DNA of 64,000 nt, taken from assembly GCA_030919125.1 (NCBI GenBank), contig CP121470.1:868001-932000 (forward strand), in the 5' to 3' direction. Under the pieces are notes generated by a model that saw only the letters and a list, made by a program, of their open reading frames with translations, ran no database searches and was not told where the DNA came from. Each line of letters opens with the position of its first letter. Within the stretch, counting starts at the first letter, position 1. This DNA is from Methanoregula sp. SKADARSKE-2. Its GTDB lineage: Archaea; Halobacteriota; Methanomicrobia; Methanomicrobiales; Methanospirillaceae. Position numbers and translations under genes: made by a program. This document shows, in pieces, positions 45,301 to 57,078 of the stretch.

Positions 45301-45815
45301 AGACCCTCTCCCGCGAGCGGACGAGCCTTATGGAGCGCATCGAGACCTTTGAGAAGATGAAGTTCGAGGCATTCACAACCGCGTTCAAAGCTATTGACGG
45401 GAATTTCCGGGAGATCTTTGCCCGGCTCACGAGCGGCAGCGGGCACCTAGTCCTGGAAAACGAGGAGAACCCCTTTGTCGGCGGCATGACGTTTGCGGTC
45501 CAGCCCCGGGACAAGAAAGTGCATCTCCTCTCGTCCCTTTCCGGCGGGGAAAAATCGCTCACCACCCTCGCCTTCATCTTCTCCATCCAGCGGTACATCC
45601 CCGCGCCGTTCTACGCCTTCGATGAAGTCGACATGTCGCTTGACGGTGCGAATGTGGAGCGGATTGCATCCATGGTCAAGGAACTCGCCCCCGCTTCGCA
45701 ATTTGTTATCGTCTCACTCCGGAAGCCCATGATTGAGGCGGCGGAGCGGATCATGGGCGTGACCCTCCGATCGGACAAGAGCACGCTTGTAACCGGGGTA
45801 AAGGCGAATGTCTAA
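42372..45815 (+). CDS. smc: Chromosome segregation ATPase SMC, TTG start
   Basis: 1147 residues. TTG 42372 gives the conserved M-H-I-T-G-L-E-I-D-N-F-K-S-F start. Walker A is G-P-N-G-S-G-K-S-N-I-I-D near residue 32. Two long coiled coils flank a hinge near residues 510-640 (Y-S-T-A-L-N-I-A-A-G-N-K-L-Q; later S-G-A-M-T-G-G-S). The C-terminal head has L-S-G-G-E-K-S-L-T-T-L-A and Walker B F-Y-A-F-D-E-V-D. With ScpA it forms the archaeal condensin-like complex. It ends overlapping scpA by eight bases. Confidence 0.97.
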   Translation: MHITGLEIDNFKSFAKKTKIPLLEGFSVISGPNGSGKSNIIDSILFVLALSSSRNLRAEKLTDLINLSSGRNTAEVALEFSDGTKIRRRIKRTGNGYYSYNYLNDRLCKQSDIVDHLAKHGIKPHGYNVVMQGDVTRIMEMSDFERRKIIDEIAGVSEFDQKKQQSLSELEIVRERIEREVLLLQELSRRMNELRREREHALEYQKWQKDLTYYQNCRSAAQLHERDKELKSLLRSTEDHKIQLGRIASDRSLEENELSYLKADLRDIDELINKKSGSDYLKLIAELEEAKGGIKLAEQTILRLRREKETNLEAINRVYMDTKRAENRIAECSDQIRTLSIDRTNLAMEIATAKAVLGKIEAEIKEHSEGTETARDQLFAFLKEAEEKKGKRSGILHQQDMFIEKSRMRTSELERLTGLLWQLDEEHTAKKEQLAESEQGVTALIAEKKELDRTLSELEGSMFAQRSTLDRLNTEIREREQDVYRLEAAQQARGESGGKAIEAVKAMENVHGTIAELGKVPAEYSTALNIAAGNKLQFVVCDDDQVAADAIRYLKEERLGRVTLLPLNKLKPPALPPLKEPGVIDYAVNLVEYDPKFDCAFAVALGATAVVDTLERARKLIGRYRMVTLDGELLERSGAMTGGSMKKQGIRGFGAAVDDEIFRVRAKLGDLQSEAATIGAGVKRITEEVDAKRATRNEIDQKVTRLNLFTEEYVRRFEAITVEKQTIETAVVRQQEETKSGSAELAALEAELDRTTDEINAITKKIDEIKKRLDDTNIPALTEQMEKKRKEIEEAERRLRNKDGDVNDAQRERQHFTARLAELADERKRQDERNLQIDADVAAWNEQIAVFRSGIAAIEERQKEFSGELDELRAKRGEASQAIQGSELRLMRFYGESERITTLLYAIDERAKTLAIEVEMLKQQVGEMDTTLTLSEIEGKIAEADGALRKVGAVNMLAIEEYEKVQRQVGERTERKETLSRERTSLMERIETFEKMKFEAFTTAFKAIDGNFREIFARLTSGSGHLVLENEENPFVGGMTFAVQPRDKKVHLLSSLSGGEKSLTTLAFIFSIQRYIPAPFYAFDEVDMSLDGANVERIASMVKELAPASQFVIVSLRKPMIEAAERIMGVTLRSDKSTLVTGVKANV

Positions 45816-46812
45816 GCGGACCGGCCGCACCCCTACGGCGGAGAATGCCGATAAGTCTCCTGAAGTGTCGGGAAGGGCGATCAGGTCCGGTGAGATCCCG
45901 ACTGATCCCCGCCCACCCGCTCTTGAAGATCAGGTAAACCCCACCGGCCCTCCCGATCCTTCGGATCCCATCTCCCCCTTCGTTCAGGAACCTCCCCATA
46001 TGGGTGGCGAACCCCCGGTGGAGCCTGAGGCATCGGGCGAGGCGGCAGCCGAACCGGAACGTGTAGAAGATCCGGTCGAGATCTTTGTTGGGCTTGCGGA
46101 GAAAGGCGAGATAGATCCCTGGAATATCAATATCATCGAAGTCACCGATAAGTTCCTCTCCGAACTCGAACGGCGGCGCCAGCTCAACCTCCAGCTCTCA
46201 GGACGGACTCTCTTCTTTGCCGCAACCCTGCTCCGGTTGAAGTCTGAGCAGCTCGAACTGCTCGCGAACCCGGAAGAAGAGCCGGATGGTGAAGATGACG
46301 ACTCGTTCGGCGTGGATTTCGATACATCCCCCGATTCCGAGATAGAGTATACCGGCAGGCTTGGTCCCATCGAACGGCTCGAACACGAGATCCAGCGTCG
46401 CCTCGACAGGAAGAACATGCGGAAGAGCCCGGTCACCCTCTTCGAACTGATCCTGGAGCTCAAGAGTATCGTGAAAGAGGAGCGCCGGCGCCGGAGAATG
46501 AATTATGGGGATGACTCTTTCCTGTACGATGCGGATGATGTTGTCAGCATCGCCCACGAGGAAGGATTCCAGGAATCGTCCCTGAATACACTAGCCGGGT
46601 ATCTTGAGAGCATCGAACCCGGTGAGGAGATGACGCTCTCGCAGTTATGCACCGAGCTCGGATGGGGGATCCCAGAAGTCTATATTTCTCTTCTGTTCCT
46701 TGCGCACGAAGGCCGGTGTGTCATGCGGCAGGAGGAATTCTTCGGCGATGTATACGTTCAGATCGTTCACATCGATCCCCGTGAGGGAACCGGGATCGAA
46801 GTAGCCAGCTGA
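45808..46812 (+). CDS. scpA: Segregation and condensation protein A (ScpA)
   Basis: 334 residues, longer than bacterial ScpA (about 250) because of an N-terminal extension of about 90 residues rich in Pro, Glu and Ser. The kleisin N-domain follows: E-I-F-V-G-L-A-E-K-G-E-I-D-P-W-N-I-N-I-I-E with F-F-A-A-T-L-L-R-L-K-S-E. The middle is acidic, and a winged-helix C-terminal domain ends the protein. It bridges the SMC heads. Overlap with smc shows tight coupling. scpB is not visible in this window. Confidence 0.93.
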   Translation: MSKRTGRTPTAENADKSPEVSGRAIRSGEIPTDPRPPALEDQVNPTGPPDPSDPISPFVQEPPHMGGEPPVEPEASGEAAAEPERVEDPVEIFVGLAEKGEIDPWNINIIEVTDKFLSELERRRQLNLQLSGRTLFFAATLLRLKSEQLELLANPEEEPDGEDDDSFGVDFDTSPDSEIEYTGRLGPIERLEHEIQRRLDRKNMRKSPVTLFELILELKSIVKEERRRRRMNYGDDSFLYDADDVVSIAHEEGFQESSLNTLAGYLESIEPGEEMTLSQLCTELGWGIPEVYISLLFLAHEGRCVMRQEEFFGDVYVQIVHIDPREGTGIEVAS

Positions 46813-47144
46813 TCGCTATCTCTCCTTTTTAAGGATGGTGATGTATAGCCCAGAGGGGACATGGTATGTCAACTGGTGAGCTAGGAGAAATTCAAATGGC
46901 CTCGATTAGGTGCAGGTACTCGACGTTGAATCTCTTTGCTGGGTCACGGAAAAATCGACGAGCGCGACCAGATGTCATTCCAAAAGAGGCCGCTATTTTC
47001 AACATCGAGCAAGGAGGCACGTCTCTGAGAGACCGAGCTCTGGGGAATTGCGCTCCTAAAGGCAGATGCGCTACAGGAATTTGTACGCAAAATCCCCAGC
47101 AACGCAAGCAGGCCTGATCAAAAGCAGAAGGGGGGAGATCATTC
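46813..47144. other. Gene-poor interval after scpA
   Basis: About 330 bp. A plus-strand frame of 83 codons at 46866-47117 exists but has no family features and an unusual Arg/Asn/Cys content, so I do not call it a gene. No RNA or repeat is evident. Confidence 0.5.
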
Positions 47145-47377
47145 ATGAAAATAGTTGTACTAAACGGCAGTCCCAAGGGGACCTGAGCATTACGATGCAA
47201 TACATCATCTTTATCCGTAAAAAATTTCCAGGCACGGGGCCAACATATAGCCGGGAAATGCATGCACGAATGCAATCTCGTACTATCCGGTTTTGGTCGG
47301 GGGCATCCAGCCAATATCTCTGCGGATTTTCCCATTATGGATCATTTTTCTCGGTCCTAGTAGTTACCGACAATTGA
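47145..47377 (+). pseudogene. NADPH-dependent FMN reductase / flavodoxin-fold remnant
   Basis: ATG 47145, after a G-rich ribosome-binding site (GGGGGGAG), starts M-K-I-V-V-L-N-G-S-P-K-G, the flavin-binding N-terminus of this family. A one-base deletion then gives a TGA; the next frame continues D-L-S-I-T-M-Q-Y-I-I-F-I-R-K-K-F-P-G. After about 35 codons similarity fades. The rest of the gene is gone, and an IS630-type remnant follows. Confidence 0.65.
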
Positions 47378-47399
47378 ATATATAGATTTTATTGGAAAT

Positions 47400-48510
47400 T
47401 ACTTTTATTTAAGTACGTACTATAAAGTTTCAATGAAGAAGCGGTATGTCGTTGAATTAACGCAACAAGAAAGGAAATACCTGACAGGAATTGTCAAGCG
47501 TGGGAAAGGCCCGGCGTATCGAATCCGACACGCGTATGTCCTGTTGCATGCAGATAAAAATAACAGTTTTCAATATATGCAAGAAGTATTTCGAAGAAGG
47601 ACTAACTCGCGCAGTCGGGAGAAAAGCCCAGGAATCACCACCCATTCCTCGAAAACTGGATGGAGCAAAAGAAGCCCGGCTTATCACGATAGCATGCAGT
47701 CAACCGCCGGAAGGATATACCAATTGGACCCTTGACCTCCTCGCAGACAAAATGGTTGAGTTAAAAATTGTCGAGACGATTTCAAGAAAAACGATCGGCC
47801 GCGTCTTAAAAAAACGAGTTAAAACCTCACCTGCGGCAATGCTGGGTTATTCCGCCGCAACAAAACGCTGAATTTGTTGCTCACATGGAGGATATCCTGG
47901 AACTCTATCACCGACCTTATGATCCGGAAGTTCCTCTGATTTGTATGGATGAAAAATCGGTCCAGTTACTCGGAGACTCCCGGGATTCGTTGCCAGCGAC
48001 TCCCCGGTATCCCGTTCGATATGATTATGAGTATACACGAAATGGAACTGCCTCAATATTCCTCTTCACTAAAACCCCTGAAAGGAGGGAGGAGAGTTAA
48101 TCCCCGCAAGCACAGAAAAAAAGTGGATTGGGCTCACGAAGTTAGAGAGTTACTCGAGATTGATTACCCAAACGCCAGAAAAATAATTCTTATCTGCGAT
48201 AACCTGAACACCCACACGATTGGAGCATTTTATGAGGCGTTTCCTCCGGAGGAAGCTTCGATTCTTGTCAAACGCCTGGAGATCCATAACACCCCCATAC
48301 ATGGGAGCTGGCTCAACATCGCTGAAATTGAATTAAGTGCGTTATCCCGTCAATGTCTTGATCGAAGATTGATAATCTGGAATTGCTTATCCACGAAACA
48401 AAAAAGTGGGAAACTTCCAGAAACAATAACCAGAAACTGGTCGACTGGCAGTTTACTTCTGAAAGTGCAAGGATTAAACTAAAACGACTCTACCATCAAT
48501 TTTAAGTGTC
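47400..48510 (+). mobile_element. IS630-family element remnant
   Basis: The transposase pseudogene at 47433-48482 and its flanks. The short A/T-rich flanks could contain the ends, but I could not define terminal repeats or a TA duplication with confidence, so the limits are approximate. Confidence 0.5.
47433..48482 (+). pseudogene. IS630-family transposase, several frameshifts
   Basis: Pieces in different frames line up as one transposase: the N-terminal helix-turn-helix part with V-E-L-T-Q-Q-E-R-K-Y-L; the middle P-P-E-G-Y-T-N-W-T-L-D-L-L-A-D-K, typical of IS630; the first catalytic region V-P-L-I-C-M-D-E-K-S; and the last I-L-I-C-D-N-L-N-T-H-T and N-T-P-I-H-G-S-W-L-N-I-A-E-I-E with D and E. 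At least three frame changes (about 47560, 47870 and 48080) separate them. Not active. Confidence 0.85.
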
Positions 48511-49100
48511 TATCTCCACTAGTTAGTATGAAGCGAAACCCGGGGAACAAACAATCCTGTTGTGATAGACATGGTCGCATTGAAAACGGTCAAGAAATTT
48601 TTACCCGGAAGATTGCGGGGGGTGAGCCAAGATACCCGTTTCCGGCCAAAAATATGCGCGAGATGGTAACCAATACTCATGCAGAAAAGATTCCACTGTA
48701 TAGCATGGGTGAAAGATCTCGCTGGGGGTATTTGCCGCAAGTATCCTCCAGGTTGCAGTTGATTTTCGCAATCACCGTCAGAGCAGCAATCTTTCCCTAT
48801 CCGCGCTCTCTGCACATTTCCGAAAACAAGCACCTTTCTGCTACTTTGGACGGGAATGCCAACACTCCGGAAAAAAACCGGGAGATTCCAAAACCCCGCT
48901 TATAGGGGAGCTCAGAAACCATTTCTGCGGTATCTGTTTCTGGTATATTTTTCCTGCGATAGAATTCGTAAATTTCTTTCACGCAATACTGGGGCTAATG
49001 TTTAAATGTTCGGTTGATCAATAAGGTAATCCACAAAATCTGATGACAAACCGACAAAGACTGCCCGCAAAGGTCAGGTGTCGGTTTCGAGAGAAGAATG
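48511..49100. other. Interval upstream of rRNA promoters
   Basis: About 590 bp without a gene I can support. Open frames of roughly 100 codons run on both strands around 48520-48905 but overlap each other and show no family motif. Confidence 0.5.
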
Positions 49101-49109
49101 AAGGCCAGC

Positions 49110-49124
49110 AAGGTATAAATATCC
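49110..49124 (+). promoter_or_regulatory. rRNA promoter P1 (TATA box)
   Basis: AAGGTATAAATATCC. The TATA element GTATAAATA sits about 25 bp before a conserved CCCGTG that is a likely start region. Confidence 0.7.
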
Positions 49125-49241
49125 TTGAAACTTACACTGTAAGCCCGTGAACGCGTGAGAGATTACGACGAAAATTCACAAAAGGTCTCTTGGTGAGGAA
49201 CCAGAATCCGTTCTGGCTCTGAAAGAAAGAATGCGTGTAAC

Positions 49242-49256
49242 AAGGTATAAATATCC
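49242..49256 (+). promoter_or_regulatory. rRNA promoter P2 (TATA box)
   Basis: Second copy of AAGGTATAAATATCC, 132 bp after P1. Confidence 0.7.
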
Positions 49257-49373
49257 TTGAAGCTTACACTATAAGCCCGTGAACGCGTGAGAGATTACGA
49301 CGAAAATTCACAAAAGGTCTCTTGGTGAGGAACCAGAATCCGTTCTGGCTCTGAAAGAAAGAATGCGTGTAAC

Positions 49374-49388
49374 AAGGTATAAATATCC
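49374..49388 (+). promoter_or_regulatory. rRNA promoter P3 (TATA box)
   Basis: Third copy of AAGGTATAAATATCC, 132 bp after P2. Confidence 0.7.
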
Positions 49389-49505
49389 TTGAAGCTTACA
49401 CTATAAGCCCGTGAACGCGTGAGAGATTACGACGAAAATTCACAAAAGGTCTCTTGGTGAGGAACCAGAATCCGTTCTGGCTCTGAAAGAAAGAATGCGT
49501 GTAAC

Positions 49506-49520
49506 AAGGTATAAATATCC
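49506..49520 (+). promoter_or_regulatory. rRNA promoter P4 (TATA box), nearest to 16S
   Basis: Fourth copy of AAGGTATAAATATCC, 132 bp after P3. Downstream sequence diverges from the repeat but keeps CCCGTG and ACGACGAAAA, then runs into the 16S leader. Confidence 0.75.
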
Positions 49521-49647
49521 TTGAAACATATATTATGATCCCGTGTTTAATCAGATAACACGACGAAAACGATTACGAAATCTCACGTATGAAGATTTCT
49601 TTGATGGAGTTCCAACGATAACCGTCTTGAATGGTGTTGGTTCTGAC

Positions 49648-49687
49648 GTTGATACCTGCAATGCGGAAATTTGTTTAATAACCGCTA
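49648..49687 (+). other. 5' arm of 16S processing stem
   Basis: GTTGATACCTGCAAT (49648-49662) and GTTTAATAACCGCTA (49673-49687) are complementary to segments after the 16S gene at 51252-51266 and 51227-51245. The second pairing leaves a short bulge (GAT) on the 3' side, as in archaeal bulge-helix-bulge processing sites. Confidence 0.75.
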
Positions 49688-49740
49688 ATTCCTTGAAACA
49701 GTTCAGATACGTGTGCGTACAGATTGAGTGTACAATTAAA

Positions 49741-51207
<1,467 letters not shown>

Positions 51208-51226
51208 AACGAATTCGATTTCGGGA

Positions 51227-51266
51227 TAGCGGTTATTAGATAAACTGTAAAATTGCAGGTGTCAAC
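51227..51266 (+). other. 3' arm of 16S processing stem
   Basis: TAGCGGTTATTAGATAAAC (51227-51245) and ATTGCAGGTGTCAAC (51252-51266) pair with 49673-49687 and 49648-49662. Confidence 0.75.
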
Positions 51267-51275
51267 ACACAATAA

Positions 51276-51329
51276 GGCTCAATTGCACCAATAGGGCAAA
51301 TGAGAGAAGGTTCGAATCCTTCGGAGCCA
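51276..51329 (+). other. Degenerate tRNA-like remnant in 16S-23S spacer
   Basis: A 54-nt stretch keeps a perfect T arm (GAAGG-TTCGAAT-CCTTC) and a five-base acceptor pairing (GGCTC with GAGCC, discriminator A). The D arm is missing and the anticodon region is reduced to a four-pair TTGC/GCAA stem with a nine-base loop. Euryarchaeal operons usually have tRNA-Ala(TGC) here. This is probably its decayed form, or an atypical tRNA-like structure kept for processing. Confidence 0.65.
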
Positions 51330-51406
51330 TTTTAGATGCACCTCGTGATGCGAGTCATGAGGGAAGGGCTGAGAGTCAAACCAATGACTTTGCGAGGCCG
51401 TGTAAA

Positions 51407-51439
51407 GGTTTGCACAAAGGACGTTAAATGGGTTTAACG
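51407..51439 (+). other. 5' arm of 23S processing stem
   Basis: GGTTTGCACAAAG (51407-51419) and GGGTTTAACG (51430-51439) are exact complements of CTTTGTGCAAACC (54385-54397) and CGTTAAACCC (54365-54374). Confidence 0.85.
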
Positions 51440-54362
<2,923 letters not shown>

Positions 54363-54364
54363 CA

Positions 54365-54397
54365 CGTTAAACCCAGACGAAATTCTTTGTGCAAACC
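54365..54397 (+). other. 3' arm of 23S processing stem
   Basis: CGTTAAACCC and CTTTGTGCAAACC pair with the 5' arm at 51407-51439. Confidence 0.85.
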
Positions 54398-54445
54398 TTA
54401 AAATGATACACCATCCAATAGGGTAAGGTATCAGCCTACACGGCT

Positions 54446-54517
54446 GCCAAGGTGGCGGAGCGGCCACGCGGTTGACTGCAGATCAACTACACTCCGGTTC
54501 AAATCCGGACCTTGGCT
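54446..54517 (+). tRNA. tRNA-Cys (GCA anticodon)
   Basis: 72 nt. The acceptor GCCAAGG pairs with CCTTGGC and the discriminator is T. The anticodon stem GTTGA/TCAAC encloses loop CTGCAGA, giving anticodon GCA. The T arm is CCGG-TTCAAAT-CCGG. It lies between 23S and the first 5S. Confidence 0.94.
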
Positions 54518-54595
54518 TTTACCGAATTGCGTTCCGCAGTTCGGTGAGATGAAGGACTTCAATGTTCTTCGCTGCATCTAAACAAAGCAACTTCG

Positions 54596-54723
54596 TGGTG
54601 ATAGCGGCCATAGCTGTCGGGAAACACCTGGTCTCATTCCGAACCCAGCAGTTAAGCCGGCACACGTAGTATACTGTACTGAGGTACGCGAGTCCCCGGG
54701 AACTATACCAAGCTGCTATCACC
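54596..54723 (+). rRNA. 5S ribosomal RNA, copy 1
   Basis: About 127 nt closed by the terminal helix GGTGATAGC/GCTATCACC. The archaeal 5S core is clear: ACCTGGTCTCATTCCGAACCC and GTTAAGCCGGC. A T-rich stretch (TTCCTTCTTATACGGTAATTTTG) follows. Confidence 0.94.
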
Positions 54724-54742
54724 TTCCTTCTTATACGGTAAT

Positions 54743-54752
54743 TTTGTTCTTA
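54743..54752 (+). terminator. T-rich terminator after 5S copy 1
   Basis: TTTTGTTCTTA region directly downstream of the 5S gene, repeated after copy 2. Confidence 0.35.
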
Positions 54753-54859
54753 TGATTTCTTACAGAAGAGCGAAGCCTTTCGGTCTTTCGTCACGGTATA
54801 ATGCGAAGGTACCAGCAGGTTCATGGCCTTGCGTGACAGTTAGAATAATTAGATCGTTG

Positions 54860-54987
54860 TGGTGATAGCGGCCACAGCTGTCGGGAAACACCTGGTCTCA
54901 TTCCGAACCCAGCAGTTAAGCCGGCACACGTAGTATACTGTACTGAGGTACGCGAGTCCCCGGGAACTATACCAAGCTGCTATCACC
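54860..54987 (+). rRNA. 5S ribosomal RNA, copy 2
   Basis: Identical to copy 1 except one base (GGCCACAGC instead of GGCCATAGC). The match continues through the downstream T-rich tract. Offset is exactly 264 bp. Confidence 0.93.
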
Positions 54988-55129
54988 TTCCTTCTTATAC
55001 GGTAATTTTGTTCTTACGAATTCTTCCACATTTTCGTCCGAATATTGTCACTGTATCGTATCAATGGATACCGACAGGTTCGCGCCCTGCGTGATAATTT
55101 AAAAAACATTTTTGGATGATCAGGGATTA

Positions 55130-55391
55130 TTATCCGGCCCGGATACTCCCGAGCGCTGCCTCCATGCGTCTTTTGAAACCCTGATCTCGAAAGAACACCC
55201 CGGGCGAATTCCCGGTCTCGTGGAGGGCGAGGCCGGTGATTGCGAGCACCTCCCGGATGAATGTCTTCATGACCGCAGTTAGGTCTCCTTTCTGACCATG
55301 ACATGCGGGAAGCCATGGATATCGGAAATACAGCAACGCGTTTTCTTTTTTCCGGGTTCACAACCTTATACAGCATATCCCTTATCCTCAA
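55130..55391 (-). pseudogene. Possible small gene, frameshifted
   Basis: A minus-strand frame starts M-L-Y-K-V-V-N-P-E-K-R-K and breaks in an A-rich run. A second frame continues F-R-Y-P-W-L-P-A and I-R-E-V-L-A-I-T-G-L-A-L-H-E-T-G, ending G-S-I-R-A-G. No family recognised. The call rests on the continuity of sequence character across one frameshift. Confidence 0.35.
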
Positions 55392-55660
55392 GATGCTGTA
55401 TCTCGTTTTCTGGATCCAGAGTAGCGGTTTTTCTCCATTTTTTTTGATTTGATCGATATCAACTGCCGGTGAGTATATGGATTTCCTGAATTAGCGGTGT
55501 CTGTTTCCTCTTGAGTATTGAACACCGGTAGGGAGGACCGTACCATCATGGTATATCTCGTGGACGGATGCCGGCTTTGCCGCTTTTGTGCAAATGATGC
55601 GTCCCGATCAGGATCCGCTCCCGTTATTCATGAACGATTTCCAATCCCTTCGGACCGGGA
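55392..55660. other. Gene-free interval downstream of rRNA operon
   Basis: A/T-rich sequence with T-runs near 55437; no gene, RNA or repeat I can support. Confidence 0.4.
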
Positions 55661-56545
55661 ATTACGGGATCGCCCTGAGGAACCAGCGGTGCACACGATA
55701 GGCTGCGGGAATAATAGCGACATGGAGGAGGATTCCAGAATGAGGTGGGATGTATCGTGCCCGTGGGTATCGATGGAGCCGGAGATCGTGTCGGGAACCG
55801 GCGGCTGCGGTTATCACGAGACTTGCATCATTTACGCCAATCGTGGATCCGATCTGCTGGGCAGTCACGAGAAACCCGGCAGCAGGATCATGGCGTTCGG
55901 ATGCAACCCCGGGACTTACCGGTTATGTTGAACGAGACGATCATGGTGACTATCCCGATTCCTCCAAAGTAATAGCACTCCCGACAAGGACAATCGGGGG
56001 ACTTCATCTATTGTCGCGAGAGCAACGATCATGAGGGCAAAGAGGATGAGCCCGCTAAGAATTGTGTACCGATACCCGCTTCTCTGATCACCCGGAGGGG
56101 GAGTGTTGCACCGAAATTCCTCCGAGTCCGCCCCCGGAATGAAGATCAGGCCGGTTTCGATCGGCAGCAAGCCTTGTGCTTCCTGGAGGAAGTGGGTACA
56201 TGAGAAGACGAGCACTGCATTCGCCCGTGTACATGAGAAATATGATGAGATCCGCAAGAGCCATCGGCTTCCTCCGGAAAATTTCGAACGGCATCAGGGG
56301 AATGCAGGGCTGACTCTCCACGGAAATGAAGGTGAGCACGAGTACTCCCGACAGGATGAAAAAGAGAGGAAGATCGGTAACGAATTTGTCCGGTGTTGCA
56401 GACCTGGATCGCGGTATACAGGAGCAGCAGCGAGGTGGTGTCACGAATCGTCCCCGGTTATCTCGAACCCTTTCCTCCGGGGAGGTTCTGCATTGTTTGA
56501 GAATTGGGAGGAACCCTGCAATCATCCCGGCCAGTACAAGGGGGG
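55660..56545 (-). pseudogene. MFS (DHA2-type) drug transporter, heavily decayed
   Basis: Three minus-strand frames carry membrane-helix pieces in the right order: V-L-A-G-M-I-A-G-F-L-P-I-L at the 5' end, F-I-L-S-G-V-L-V-L-T-F-I-S-V-E with P-L-M-P-F-E-I-F-R-R-K, then A-V-L-V-F-S-C-T-H-F-L-Q-E-A-Q-G, L-I-F-I-P-G-A, L-F-A-L-M-I-V-A-L-A-T-I, and T-A-Q-Q-I-G-S-T-I-G-V. The last is typical of EmrB/QacA-like antiporters. Start and last helices are not found. Weak traces extend to about 56640. Confidence 0.65.
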
Positions 56546-56976
56546 GACGTTGACAGAGAATGCCCCGTGCCAGGAGAGAATGCTAGAGAGGATTCTCCCG
56601 AGGCGAACTCCTGGTACTGAACCCAATCGCTGCCGTAGGTGAGCTGTCAAGGGAGTGGAGTACCAGGATCAGCGTCTTCCTGACGCGGGGTTCGAGGGAC
56701 ATCTCAGGTCAGATGTCTATTCAGGAGACTCAAAATATGCCATACCTCCATCGTCCTTCCCGGTTTTGGGCGGAATAAACAGACCCTATGTGGCTGGGAT
56801 CGGATCAGGGTCTACGATAAAAAAGCCGGGGCGGCTAAAACGAAAAACAGCACAAGAATGGGGTGGGTCCTGTACGGGATGAGAGGTAAGAGGTGTGTAA
56901 TCACTTACGGAACGCTCGGGACCCGACCCAGATTTGTGTGTGTAGTGCACTAATGCTTAAACACTATGCACAGTAA
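56546..56976. other. Gene-free interval
   Basis: About 430 bp. It may contain eroded 5' sequence of the MFS gene. No conserved frame, RNA or repeat is clear. Confidence 0.4.
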
Positions 56977-56989
56977 TCAGTGTCTGTCC

Positions 56990-57001
56990 CAAAATATAAA
57001 T
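56990..57001 (+). promoter_or_regulatory. TATA-like promoter of HTH-PAS gene
   Basis: CAAAATATAAAT lies 40-90 bp before the candidate starts at 57037 and 57079. Confidence 0.4.
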
Positions 57002-57078
57002 TCATGCATTTGTACCGGTTTGTGGAAATTATTTGCATGCCCGATCTGTACAGCCGGGTAAAGCAGCAGGGGAGCATT

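Larger units (their letters stand above)
49110..49505 (+). repeat. Three tandem 132-bp repeats carrying rRNA promoters
   Basis: Units begin at 49110, 49242 and 49374, exactly 132 bp apart, and differ at only a few positions (for example GAAACTTACACTG in the first versus GAAGCTTACACTA in the others). Each holds AAGGTATAAATATCC, a GTGAACGCGTGAGAG stretch and a hairpin CCAGAATCCGTTCTGG. A fourth promoter copy follows at 49506. No spacer variation as in CRISPR. Confidence 0.93.
54596..55016 (+). repeat. 157-bp direct duplication containing 5S rRNA
   Basis: 54596-54752 and 54860-55016 differ at one position. Segments farther downstream (around 54810-54855 and 55065-55108, sharing CAGGTTC and TGCGTGA) are similar but diverged, so the older duplicated unit was longer, about 264 bp. 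Confidence 0.85.

Noticed and set aside
44070-45446. Minus-strand frame of 458 codons
   Set aside because: It is antisense to smc, whose motifs are complete; codon bias of smc creates the open shadow frame.
48519-48905. Hypothetical genes on both strands downstream of the IS630 remnant
   Set aside because: The two frames overlap each other, have no family motif or ribosome-binding site, and lie in a decay zone.
49110-49505. CRISPR array
   Set aside because: The repeat unit is 132 bp with no short repeat plus unique spacer structure, and each unit carries a TATA box; it is a promoter array.
51276-51329. Intact spacer tRNA-Ala
   Set aside because: Only 54 nt, no D arm, and no proper anticodon loop, so it cannot be called a functional standard tRNA.
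55518-55931. Cys-rich plus-strand frame of 137 codons
   Set aside because: It overlaps, antisense, the minus-strand MFS remnant, whose membrane pieces are recognisable; the Cys content is incidental.
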